Shown: positions 7,108-14,353, numbered from the stretch's first letter. The stretch is DNA of 26,982 bases from Firmicutes bacterium UBA1535 (GCA_002323775.1 DCPV01000090.1:2984-29965), one strand, 5' to 3'. The notes: generated by a model not told the origin, from the letters alone. Numbers and translations: made by a program.

Positions 7108-8013
7108 ATGAACAAAACAAAAGGTTTTCTATGTGTAATAATATCTGCATTTATATTTGGGTTTACACCAATACTCTGCAAATTGACATATTCTGGCGGA
7201 AGCAATGCTATAATGCTTGTTTTTCTAAGAAATTCTATGTCTTTGCCTATAATGTACGCTATATTAAAATATAAAAAAATATCATTAAAAATTAATTTGA
7301 AGGAATTTAAAGGACTATTTATTTTAAGCATATTCAGCACTATATTGACAGCACTGCTTCTGTATATTTCATATAATTTTATATCAATTGGAATGGCGAC
7401 AACAGTGCATTATGTTTATCCAATATTGGTTGCACTTGTTTTATTTATATTTTTTAAGGAAAGTATAACTAAAATACAAATTCTTTCTCTTATTATTTCT
7501 TTTATTGGAGTGCTGTTGTTTTTTGACGGAGGAAGCTCATTGAATTTTATGGGACTTTTTATAGCATTTGCCTCTGGTATCTCATATGGCATAGCACTTA
7601 TATACATGGATAAAAGCGGACTAAAGGATTACCATCCACTTTTGGTTACATTTTATACCTGTGTTTTTGCATCAGTAATTTTATTTTTAGTTACTATTAT
7701 AAGCGGCAAATTCACATTGTCTTTGACTCCTACTGCATGGATGTATTCATTTATAGTGAGTATTTTGACCTCGGTTATTGGTATAAGCTTTATGCAGATA
7801 GGTGTAAGAAATATAGGACCTACAACAACCTCAATTTTATGTATGTTTGAGCCGATTACCAGTGTGCTTATGGGCATAGTTTTGCTTAATGAAGCAATTT
7901 CCTTTAAAAGCATTTTAGCTTGTATATTAATACTGACAGCTGTTTTGATACTATCGATTTTTAAAGAAAAAAACAACAATTTACAACAGTCAAAAAAAAA
8001 GTATAATATTTGA
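7108..8013 (+). CDS. EamA-family (drug/metabolite) transporter
   Basis: A 301-aa integral membrane protein with about ten hydrophobic segments in two repeated EamA halves (about 5-135 and 148-285). The first segment, GFLCVIISAFIFGFTPILCK, is typical of the DMT superfamily, as are the short loops. Such carriers export metabolites, amino acids or drugs; the substrate cannot be told from sequence. AAGGA lies upstream of the ATG at 7108. The gene stands alone: divergent from the sua5 operon and closed by a hairpin terminator that contains its own stop codon. Confidence 0.9.
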   Translation: MNKTKGFLCVIISAFIFGFTPILCKLTYSGGSNAIMLVFLRNSMSLPIMYAILKYKKISLKINLKEFKGLFILSIFSTILTALLLYISYNFISIGMATTVHYVYPILVALVLFIFFKESITKIQILSLIISFIGVLLFFDGGSSLNFMGLFIAFASGISYGIALIYMDKSGLKDYHPLLVTFYTCVFASVILFLVTIISGKFTLSLTPTAWMYSFIVSILTSVIGISFMQIGVRNIGPTTTSILCMFEPITSVLMGIVLLNEAISFKSILACILILTAVLILSIFKEKNNNLQQSKKKYNI

Positions 8014-8033
8014 TAAAAATTTATACTTTTTTT
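7994..8033 (+). terminator. Terminator of eamA
   Basis: AAAAAAAGTATAA (7994-8006) pairs with TTATACTTTTTTT (8021-8033). The TGA stop at 8011-8013 is in the loop and the stem ends in a T-run. A flanking-symmetric A/T tract means it may work in both directions. Confidence 0.65.
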
Positions 8034-8043
8034 ATATTTTTTC

Positions 8044-8061
8044 TTGTTAATATTTTATCAA
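8044..8061. promoter_or_regulatory. Candidate Rex operator upstream of nfu
   Basis: TTGTTAATATTTTATCAA matches the Firmicutes Rex consensus TTGTTAANNNNTTAACAA at 13 of 14 defined positions. It lies about 105 nt upstream of the nfu -35, further than a classical repressor site, and in very AT-rich DNA, so chance is possible. Confidence 0.35.
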
Positions 8062-8167
8062 TCGGAAAACGAAACCACAAATTAAAGTAAAATTTAAAAT
8101 TGTATATATTTTTTTAATTAGGATATAACAGAGCATTTGTTTATTAAAAATGTAATTTTTAAACATA

Positions 8168-8196
8168 TTGAATTATATTTAGCTAAATGCTATAAT
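8168..8196 (+). promoter_or_regulatory. Promoter of the nfu-like gene
   Basis: TTGAAT is followed after 17 nt by a perfect TATAAT. Transcription would start near 8203, giving a leader of about 65 nt that includes the palindromic repeat at 8229-8250. Confidence 0.7.
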
Positions 8197-8228
8197 TGAA
8201 TTAATAAAAGTCAGAATTGGATAAAAAA

Positions 8229-8250
8229 AGCGAAACAAGTTTCGCTCTAA
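8229..8250. repeat. Short palindromic repeat, copy 2
   Basis: AGCGAAACAAGTTTCGCTCT and the following AA. GCGAAA and TTTCGC form a perfect 6-bp stem around CAAG. It lies in the nfu leader, 5 nt before the TTGGAG ribosome binding site. Confidence 0.55.
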
Positions 8251-8270
8251 ATTCTTGGAGATATATAAGT

Positions 8271-8549
8271 ATGGAAAATAAAATCAATGAAATTTTATCA
8301 AAAAAAATTAATCCTTTGCTTAATGAACATCTAGGAAGTGCTGAATTAGTTGAGATAAAAGATGATATAGTATATATCAAAATGCTTGGAGCTTGTGGCG
8401 GATGCCCTGCCTCAAGAGATACAATAGAAAATATTGTCGAAGCAAAAATTATAGAAGAATTGCCAAATATCAAGGCAGTTAGGCTTTATCAAGGAGTCAG
8501 TGATGACCTGATAAATTTCGCAAAGGACATTTTGAATGGCAAGAGATGA
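8271..8549 (+). CDS. NifU C-terminal-domain (Nfu-type) Fe-S carrier protein
   Basis: A 92-aa single-domain protein starting MENKINEILSKKINPLL. Residues about 5-70 match the NifU C-terminal domain, which binds a [4Fe-4S] cluster between subunits through a CxxC motif and passes it to apoproteins; here the motif is LGACGGCPAS (Cys42, Cys45). The open frame extends upstream to a TTG at 8217, but the ATG at 8271 is preceded by TTGGAG (8255-8260) at a normal distance, and the upstream codons overlap the palindromic repeat, so 8271 is preferred. The next gene, abfD, encodes an Fe-S/flavin enzyme, making it a plausible client; this is inference from neighbourhood only. Confidence 0.87.
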   Translation: MENKINEILSKKINPLLNEHLGSAELVEIKDDIVYIKMLGACGGCPASRDTIENIVEAKIIEELPNIKAVRLYQGVSDDLINFAKDILNGKR

Positions 8550-8561
8550 TAAAACTTTAAC

Positions 8562-8594
8562 ATACTTTACTAAAGCGTATTTTTCGCAAAGTAT
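8562..8594 (+). other. Bulged stem-loop after nfu
   Basis: ATACTTT (8562-8568) pairs with AAAGTAT (8588-8594), and GCG (8575-8577) with CGC (8585-8587), leaving a six-base bulge. No clear T-run follows, so it is at best a weak terminator between nfu and abfD. Confidence 0.35.
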
Positions 8595-8604
8595 TTGTGG
8601 TTAA

Positions 8605-8622
8605 ATGTTATAAATTTAACAA
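8605..8622. promoter_or_regulatory. Candidate Rex operator overlapping the abfD promoter
   Basis: ATGTTATAAATTTAACAA matches the Rex consensus TTGTTAANNNNTTAACAA at 12 of 14 defined positions, with a perfect right half-site TTAACAA. That half coincides with the predicted abfD -35 (8616-8621), a position where a bound repressor would block RNA polymerase. The 7-bp inverted repeat GTTAAAT-N7-ATTTAAC (8600-8620) overlaps it. Confidence 0.6.
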
Positions 8623-8644
8623 AGTATCTACCAGGCTATATAAA
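8616..8644 (+). promoter_or_regulatory. Predicted promoter of the abfD-abfT-4hbD operon
   Basis: TTAACA is followed after 17 nt by TATAAA, 52 nt before the abfD start codon. The -35 is the right half of the candidate Rex site. Confidence 0.6.
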
Positions 8645-8696
8645 ATATAAGCTTGAATAAATATAAAAACTAAAAATATTAAGGAGTGTAATTATT

Positions 8697-10148
8697 ATGG
8701 CATTAATGACTGGTAAACAGTATATTGAAAGCTTGAGAAAGCTCAAAACAAAGGTTTATGTATTTGGTGAAAGGGTTGAAAACTTTGTAGATCACCCTCT
8801 TATAAGACCATCTATTAACTCTGTGGCTATGACTTATGATTTAGCTCATGAAAAAGAATATGAAGATTTAATGACTGCTACATCAAACTTAACAGGAAAG
8901 AAAGTAAATAGATTTTGTCACTTGCACCAAAGCACTGATGATTTAGTTAAAAAAGTTAAGATGCAAAGACTTTTAGGACAAAAAACTGCATCTTGCTTCC
9001 AAAGATGTGTTGGTATGGACGCTTTTAATGCAATATGGTCAACAACATATGAAATAGATAAAAAACATGGTACAAAATATCATGAAAACTTTAGAAAATA
9101 TTTAGAATATGTTCAAGAAAACGACTTAACTGTAGACGGAGCTATGACTGACCCAAAAGGCGACAGAGGATTATCTCCATCAGAGCAAAAAGATCCTGAT
9201 ATGTATGTGCGTATAGTTGAAAAAAGAGAAGACGGTATAGTAGTAAGGGGAGCAAAGGCTCACCAAACAGGCTCTATAAACTCACATGATCACCTAATCA
9301 TGCCTACAATAGCTATGAAAGAAAACGACAAAGCTTATGCTGTATCATTTGCTGTGCCTTCTGATGCAGAAGGAGTATTCATGATATACGGAAGACAATC
9401 ATGCGATACAAGAAAGCTTGAAAAAGATGCTGACATAGATTTAGGAAATAAAAACTTCGGCGGACAAGAAGCATTAGTAGTATTTGACAATGTATTTGTT
9501 CCATGGAACATGGTTTTCATGTGTGAAGAATACGAATTTGCAAACATGATGGTTGAGAGATTTGCCGGATATCACAGACAAAGCTACGGTGGATGCAAGG
9601 TTGGAGTCGGCGATGTTTTAATAGGAGCTGCTGCTGTGGCTGCTGACTACAATGGTGTAACTAAAGCGTCTCACATAAAGGACAAGATTATAGAAATGAC
9701 TCACTTAAATGAAACTTTATTCTGCTGTGGTATAGCTTGTTCAGCAGAGGGAACTAAAACAGCTGCTGGCAACTATTATATAGATAATCTTCTAGCAAAT
9801 GTATGTAAGCAAAACGTAACAAGATTCCCTTATGAAATTACAAGACTTGCAGAGGACATAGCTGGCGGACTAATGGTTACTATGCCATCAGCAGCAGATT
9901 TTAGCTCTCCTGAAATCGGAGCTATATGCGATAAGTACTTCAGAGGAGTAGACAGTGTTCCTACAGAGCACAGAATGAGAATATTAAGACTTATAGAAAA
10001 TATGTGCTTAGGCTCAGCTGCAGTAGGATACAGAACAGAATCAATGCACGGTGCAGGCTCTCCACAAGCACAAAGAATAATGATATCAAGACAAAGCGAC
10101 CTTGAAGCTAAAAAGGAAATGGCAAAGAAAATCGCTGGAATTAAATAG
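8697..10148 (+). CDS. abfD: 4-hydroxybutyryl-CoA dehydratase / vinylacetyl-CoA isomerase
   Basis: A 483-aa flavin and [4Fe-4S] enzyme that dehydrates 4-hydroxybutyryl-CoA to crotonyl-CoA by a radical mechanism and also isomerises vinylacetyl-CoA. The sequence is very close to the Clostridium aminobutyricum enzyme as I remember it (484 aa). The four cluster ligands of that protein (Cys99, Cys103, His292, Cys299) are conserved here as Cys100, Cys104, His293 and Cys300, within KTASCFQRC and AGYHRQSYGGC. Other conserved stretches are TDPKGDRGLSPSEQKDPD, RGAKAHQTGSINSH and, near the C-terminus, YRTESMHGAGSPQAQRIM. It is oxygen-sensitive in known examples. It is the first gene of the 4HB set, with AAGGAGTG upstream of the ATG and a Rex-like site over its promoter. 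Confidence 0.98.
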   Translation: MALMTGKQYIESLRKLKTKVYVFGERVENFVDHPLIRPSINSVAMTYDLAHEKEYEDLMTATSNLTGKKVNRFCHLHQSTDDLVKKVKMQRLLGQKTASCFQRCVGMDAFNAIWSTTYEIDKKHGTKYHENFRKYLEYVQENDLTVDGAMTDPKGDRGLSPSEQKDPDMYVRIVEKREDGIVVRGAKAHQTGSINSHDHLIMPTIAMKENDKAYAVSFAVPSDAEGVFMIYGRQSCDTRKLEKDADIDLGNKNFGGQEALVVFDNVFVPWNMVFMCEEYEFANMMVERFAGYHRQSYGGCKVGVGDVLIGAAAVAADYNGVTKASHIKDKIIEMTHLNETLFCCGIACSAEGTKTAAGNYYIDNLLANVCKQNVTRFPYEITRLAEDIAGGLMVTMPSAADFSSPEIGAICDKYFRGVDSVPTEHRMRILRLIENMCLGSAAVGYRTESMHGAGSPQAQRIMISRQSDLEAKKEMAKKIAGIK

Positions 10149-10166
10149 TATTAATAGTATTACAGC

Positions 10167-10200
10167 TCCAATTCCATGTCATTTGAGCCATGGAATTGGA
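10167..10200 (+). other. Perfect 12-bp intercistronic hairpin between abfD and abfT
   Basis: TCCAATTCCATG (10167-10178) and CATGGAATTGGA (10189-10200) flank a 10-nt loop. There is no T-run after it and the abfT ribosome binding site follows at 10214-10220, so it is not a typical terminator. It probably stabilises or processes the abfD mRNA end, or lowers expression of downstream genes. Confidence 0.7.
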
Positions 10201-10229
10201 TGCAATATTAACACGGAGGGACTTATATA

Positions 10230-11534
10230 TTGGATTACAAAAAATTATATAAAGAAAAATTAACAACAGCACAAGAAGCAGTAAAGCATATACCATCCAA
10301 TTCACGAGTTGTAACTGCTCACGCTACCGGCGAGCCTACAGTCATAGTTGATGCTATGGTAGATAACTATTTGCAATATGAAAATGTAGAGATTGTTCAT
10401 CTTGTGGCTATGGGAAATTGCGGTTATGTACGACCTGAAATGAAAGGACATCTAAGACATAATGCAATATTTGTAGGTGCTGGAACAAGAGAGGCTGTAA
10501 ATGACGGACGAGCAGATTTTACTCCATCATTTTTCTATCAAGTTCCAAAGCTGTTTAAAACTGCATTGCCTGTTGATGTAGCTATGATACAGGTAACACC
10601 TCCTGATGAAAATGGTAATTGCAGTTTTGGCGTATCATGTGATTTTACTAAGCCTGCGGCAGATGCAGCAAAAATAGTTATAGCTCAAGTTAATGACCAA
10701 ATGCCATATATATACGGAGATAACTTCATAAATATTAAGGATATAGACTATATAGTGGAAGTTTCTAAGCCTCTTTTAGAATTAAAGCCTCCTACAATAG
10801 GCGATGTAGAAAAGGCAATAGGCGAAAACTGCGCCTCCTTAGTTGAAGATGGCTCTACTCTACAGCTTGGAATTGGAGCTATACCTGATGCAGTTCTACT
10901 GTTTTTAAAGGACAAAAAAGACTTAGGTATTCATACTGAGATGTTCTCTGATGGAATTGTTGATTTATACAATTCAGGAGCTATAAACAACAGTAAAAAA
11001 AGCTTGCATGCCGGAAAGATGATAGCGACATTTTTAATGGGAAGTCAAAAGCTTTATGACTTTGTTAATAAAAATGAAATAGTTGAGCTATACCCTGTTG
11101 ATTATGTCAACGACCCTATTACAATAATGAAAAATAGCAAAATGATTTCTATAAATTCAGCATTACAGGTTGATTTGATGGGTCAGGTTTGTGCAGAGGC
11201 TATAGGACTTAAGCAATTTAGCGGTGTTGGTGGTCAGGTTGATTATGTAAGAGGAACAAGTATGTCGGCAGACGGACAAGGAAAATCTATCATAGCTATG
11301 CCTTCTACAGCTTCTAAGGGAAAATTATCAAGAATAGTACCATTTTTAGACCATGGCTCATGTGTTACAACATCAAGAACTGATGTTCAATATATAGTTA
11401 CAGAGTATGGAATAGCAAACTTAAGAGGAAAAAATTTAAAGCAAAGAGCTAAGGAATTAATAAATATCGCTCATCCGGATTTTAGAGACGAATTAAAAAA
11501 GGAATATGTTCTAAGATTTAAAGAAGATTTTTAA
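10230..11534 (+). CDS. abfT: 4-hydroxybutyrate CoA-transferase
   Basis: A 434-aa family I CoA-transferase that activates 4-hydroxybutyrate using acetyl-CoA or butyryl-CoA as CoA donor. It matches the AbfT/Cat2 type: GAGTREAVNDGRADFTPSFF at 83-102, the GIGAIPDAVL turn at 214-223, and HTEMFSDG with the likely catalytic Glu237, equivalent to Glu238 in C. aminobutyricum. Near the C-terminus are DHGSCVTTSRTDVQYIVTEY and FRDELKKE, also typical of the family. The start is a TTG (10230-10232) with CGGAGGG 9 nt upstream; the next in-frame ATG would remove the conserved N-terminal part. It is separated from abfD by 81 nt containing a perfect hairpin and from 4hbD by 30 nt. Confidence 0.95.
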   Translation: MDYKKLYKEKLTTAQEAVKHIPSNSRVVTAHATGEPTVIVDAMVDNYLQYENVEIVHLVAMGNCGYVRPEMKGHLRHNAIFVGAGTREAVNDGRADFTPSFFYQVPKLFKTALPVDVAMIQVTPPDENGNCSFGVSCDFTKPAADAAKIVIAQVNDQMPYIYGDNFINIKDIDYIVEVSKPLLELKPPTIGDVEKAIGENCASLVEDGSTLQLGIGAIPDAVLLFLKDKKDLGIHTEMFSDGIVDLYNSGAINNSKKSLHAGKMIATFLMGSQKLYDFVNKNEIVELYPVDYVNDPITIMKNSKMISINSALQVDLMGQVCAEAIGLKQFSGVGGQVDYVRGTSMSADGQGKSIIAMPSTASKGKLSRIVPFLDHGSCVTTSRTDVQYIVTEYGIANLRGKNLKQRAKELINIAHPDFRDELKKEYVLRFKEDF

Positions 11535-11564
11535 AAAAAGATACTAGGAAAGGACATAAATAAC

Positions 11565-12680
11565 ATGAAACAATTTTTAGTAGTGCCAGAAATTCACAAG
11601 CTTAATACCTTTGATGAATTCTACAATGAATTTAATGTTAATGAAAAAGATTTAATACTAACAATAGAACCAATTTTTGATACCTACTTCAAAAATAAGA
11701 ATAAGAAATTCAATGTTATTTTCCCAGAAAAATATGCTTTGGGAGAGCCAACAGATGAAATGATAGACAGAATATTTGATGACTTAGAAAAAATTGATTA
11801 CAACAGAGTTATTGCAATAGGCGGAGGAAGTATAGTTGACATCGCTAAGCTATTTGTATTGAAAAAAGCAGAGCGTTCAGAACAGTTATTTCTAAGAGAA
11901 GCTCCTATAGTTAAAGAAAAAGAATTAATTATCATCCCTACTACCTGTGGTACAGGAAGTGAGGTTACTAATATATCTATAGCTCTATTGACTAGGAAAA
12001 ATACAAAGATGGGATTGGCTGATAATGCACTATGTGCTGACCAAACAGTTCTAATTCCAGAATTATTAGTTAAACTTCCATATAAGGTATTCGTTACAAG
12101 CTCTGTAGATGCTTTAATACATGCAGCAGAATCATATCTTTCTCCAAAAGCGAGCGGATATTCAGAGCTTTTCAGTATAAAAGCTATGGAAATGATAATA
12201 AAGGGTTATATAGACGTTGTGAAAAACGGTCAAGAATACTTTAGACAAATAATTGAAGACTTTTTAGTTGCAAGCAACTACGCAGGCATAGCATTTGGAA
12301 ATGCTGGATGTGCAGCAGTACATGCGATGTCTTATCCTCTTGGAGGAGTTTACCATGTACCTCACGGTGAAGCAAACTATCAATTTTTTATAGAAGTATT
12401 CAAATACTATAAGAAAAAACAACCAATAGGCAAAATTCAAGAGATACAAAAATTATTTGCTGGCATAATTGGCTGTAGTGAAGACAGTTCATTTGATGAA
12501 TTAGAAAAAATATTGAACAACTTATTAAGCTTAAAACCTCTTAGAGAATATGGCATGAAGGAAGAAGAAATTGTTGGATTTTCTGAAAATGTCATCGCAA
12601 CTCAGCAAAGACTTCTTGGCAACAACTATGTTAAATTCGAAAAAGAGGATTTAATAAATATATATTCAAAGTTATATTAA
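11565..12680 (+). CDS. 4hbD: 4-hydroxybutyrate dehydrogenase (iron-type alcohol dehydrogenase)
   Basis: A 371-aa group III Fe-dependent alcohol dehydrogenase, the same length as 4HbD of C. kluyveri. It reduces succinate semialdehyde to 4-hydroxybutyrate with NADH. The nucleotide-binding loop is IGGGSIVD (85-92) and PTTCGTGSEVTN lies at 125-136. The metal ligands fit the family spacing: Asp182, His186, His253 and His267, in DALIHAAE and HAMSYPLGGVYHVPHGE. The start ATG has AGGAAAGGA upstream. Its neighbours on both sides supply the enzymes before and after it in the pathway, which favours 4HB over a general alcohol substrate. Confidence 0.94.
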   Translation: MKQFLVVPEIHKLNTFDEFYNEFNVNEKDLILTIEPIFDTYFKNKNKKFNVIFPEKYALGEPTDEMIDRIFDDLEKIDYNRVIAIGGGSIVDIAKLFVLKKAERSEQLFLREAPIVKEKELIIIPTTCGTGSEVTNISIALLTRKNTKMGLADNALCADQTVLIPELLVKLPYKVFVTSSVDALIHAAESYLSPKASGYSELFSIKAMEMIIKGYIDVVKNGQEYFRQIIEDFLVASNYAGIAFGNAGCAAVHAMSYPLGGVYHVPHGEANYQFFIEVFKYYKKKQPIGKIQEIQKLFAGIIGCSEDSSFDELEKILNNLLSLKPLREYGMKEEEIVGFSENVIATQQRLLGNNYVKFEKEDLINIYSKLY

Positions 12681-12692
12681 TTAATCAACTCG

Positions 12693-12710
12693 TAGTTAAA
12701 ATTATAACAA
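12693..12710. promoter_or_regulatory. Candidate Rex operator in the 4hbD-sucD spacer
   Basis: TAGTTAAAATTATAACAA matches the Rex consensus at 12 of 14 positions, with mismatches near both ends. It lies within a wider inverted repeat, ACTCG (12688-12692) to CGAGT (12712-12716). No clear -35/-10 pair was found beside it, so an internal sucD promoter is possible but not shown. Confidence 0.4.
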
Positions 12711-12730
12711 TCGAGTAAAAAATAATGCAA

Positions 12731-12811
12731 AATGTGTGGGCGTGTTTCTACTCTTTCCGTTTGGAGCTAAGTAACACCAAGGCGGACGGTGCAGAGCCTC
12801 GCCAATACATT
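12731..12811 (+). ncRNA. Candidate structured leader RNA upstream of sucD
   Basis: This block is clearly richer in GC than surrounding spacers. The ends AATGTGTGGGCG (12731-12742) and CGCCAATACATT (12800-12811) pair over 12 positions with one G-U and one mismatch. Immediately inside, TGTT (12743-12746) pairs with AACA (12773-12776), and AGGC (12780-12783) pairs with GCCT (12796-12799), giving a three-way junction. Within the first arm TCC/GGA (12756-12758, 12763-12765) can form a small hairpin. TCCG (12756-12759) is complementary to CGGA (12783-12786), and CCGT (12757-12760) to ACGG (12786-12789), so a loop-loop contact is possible. CCTC (12797-12800) could alternatively pair with GAGG of the sucD ribosome binding site. 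I recognise no known riboswitch consensus; the call rests on pairing and composition. Confidence 0.55.
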
Positions 12812-12845
12812 AAAATAATAAAAACTAACATGGAGGATTTACAAA

Positions 12846-14258
12846 ATGTCAGAAATAAGCTCTATTCCAGAGTTAATGAAAAAGGTAGCTGATTTAAGTT
12901 ATATATCAGATTTAATGCAAAATGCAAGAGAAGCACAAAAAGAATTAGCTACATATACACAAGATGAAGTAGACGCAATAGTAAAAGTAATTGCGAAAAC
13001 AGTATATGATAATGCAGAAGAATTAGCACGCATGGCTGTTGATGAAACAAGAATGGGTGTATATGAAGATAAAGTAATAAAGAATAAGGGTAAATCTAAA
13101 ACAATATACAACCATATAGCTGATAAAAAAACAGTTGGAGTTATTAATAAAGATGAATTAACAGGACTTACTTATGTAGCAAAACCGATAGGAATAGTAG
13201 GAGCTGTTACACCTACTACAAACCCTATAGTTACACCAATGTGTAATTCAATGTTTGCTATAAAGGGAGGAAATTCAATTATTATTGCTCCGCATCCAAG
13301 ATCACAAAAATGCAGTGCATACACAGTTGATTTAATCAACAAGAACATTAAAGAACAAGGTATAAAATGCCCTGAGCATGCTATACAAATTATAAGAGAT
13401 TCAAGCATCGATAAAACAAGCGAATTGATGGGAATTGTTGACGTAGTTATAGCTACAGGTGGAATGGGACTCGTTAGAGAAGCTTATTCATCAGGTAAAC
13501 CATCATTTGGTGTTGGAGCAGGAAACGTTCAAGTTATCGTAGATACTGACGTAGATTTTGATGATGCTACAGCTAAGATTATAGCAGGAAGAAAATTTGA
13601 CAATGGTATAATTTGTTCTGGAGAACAAACAATTATAGCTCCTCGTGATAAATATGACGAAGTAATTAAGGCAGCAGTTAAAAACGGTGCTTACTATGCT
13701 GAAGATGAAGAAACAGTTAATAAATTCAGAAAAATTCTATTCATCGGAAGTACTCTTAACAAGGATGTTGTAGGTCAATCAGTGCAAAAAATTGCTAATT
13801 TAGCTGGTGTTACAGTTCCAAGTGATACAAAGGTAATATTGCTAAAAGCAAGTGGCATAGGAAAAGAAGATATATTGTGCAAGGAAAAAATGTGTCCTGT
13901 AATGGCTGCATTTGCTTACGATTCATTTGATGAGGCTATAAAAATTGCTCAAACAAACTTGAATTTAGAGGGTAAAGGTCATACTGCCGCTATACATTCA
14001 AACAACAGTAAACATATTGAATTAGCAGGTACAAAATTGACAATAAGCAGATTGATAGTTAACGCATCTTCATCAACAACAGCCGGCGGTTCTTTGACTA
14101 ACGGACTTGCTCCAACTACAACACTTGGCTGCGGAACATGGGGAAATAATATAATTTCTGAAAACTTAGACTATAAACACCTTATAAATGTATCCAGAAT
14201 AGCTTCTGTTATTAAGAACGCAGAAGTTCCATCAGATGATTTAATCTGGCAGAAATAA
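12846..14258 (+). CDS. sucD: Succinate-semialdehyde dehydrogenase, CoA-acylating
   Basis: A 470-aa aldehyde dehydrogenase superfamily enzyme that reduces succinyl-CoA to succinate semialdehyde, in C. kluyveri with NADPH. The catalytic cysteine is Cys257 in NGIICSGEQ. Other markers are PIGIVGAVTPTTNPIVTP near 114-131, IIAPHPRSQKC, ATGGMGLVREAYSSGKPSFG and VGAGNVQVIVD. The family includes CoA-acylating acetaldehyde and butyraldehyde dehydrogenases; the 4HB neighbours and length (C. kluyveri SucD, about 472 aa) decide for the succinate enzyme. It has its own GGAGG site 9 nt before the ATG and a 165-nt leader containing a candidate RNA structure and a Rex-like site, so it may be controlled separately from abfD-abfT-4hbD. 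Confidence 0.94.
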   Translation: MSEISSIPELMKKVADLSYISDLMQNAREAQKELATYTQDEVDAIVKVIAKTVYDNAEELARMAVDETRMGVYEDKVIKNKGKSKTIYNHIADKKTVGVINKDELTGLTYVAKPIGIVGAVTPTTNPIVTPMCNSMFAIKGGNSIIIAPHPRSQKCSAYTVDLINKNIKEQGIKCPEHAIQIIRDSSIDKTSELMGIVDVVIATGGMGLVREAYSSGKPSFGVGAGNVQVIVDTDVDFDDATAKIIAGRKFDNGIICSGEQTIIAPRDKYDEVIKAAVKNGAYYAEDEETVNKFRKILFIGSTLNKDVVGQSVQKIANLAGVTVPSDTKVILLKASGIGKEDILCKEKMCPVMAAFAYDSFDEAIKIAQTNLNLEGKGHTAAIHSNNSKHIELAGTKLTISRLIVNASSSTTAGGSLTNGLAPTTTLGCGTWGNNIISENLDYKHLINVSRIASVIKNAEVPSDDLIWQK

Positions 14259-14299
14259 GATTGATAATTAAATTTTAACAATAAAAAAAGATAAAAAAA

Positions 14300-14346
14300 T
14301 AAAGCATAGGTGCTAGAAAATTCTAGATATCTATGCTTTATAATTT
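14300..14346. terminator. Bidirectional terminator between sucD and hup
   Basis: TAAAGCATAG (14300-14309) pairs with CTATGCTTTA (14331-14340), with an inner CTAGAA/TTCTAG stem. T-rich sequence follows on the plus strand and an A-tract precedes it, giving a T-run for the convergent hup transcript as well. Confidence 0.8.
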
Positions 14347-14353
14347 TTCATAA

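Noticed and set aside
12740..12800. Purine riboswitch, suggested by TTTCTAC and paired loops
   Set aside because: TTTCTAC is on the wrong side of the junction, the J1/2 and L3 signatures are missing, and no purine gene is nearby.
12733..12808. tRNA-like element of about 76 nt
   Set aside because: There is no T-loop GTTCGAATC-type sequence, no anticodon arm of the right form and no acceptor pairing of 7 bp with a CCA-side discriminator.
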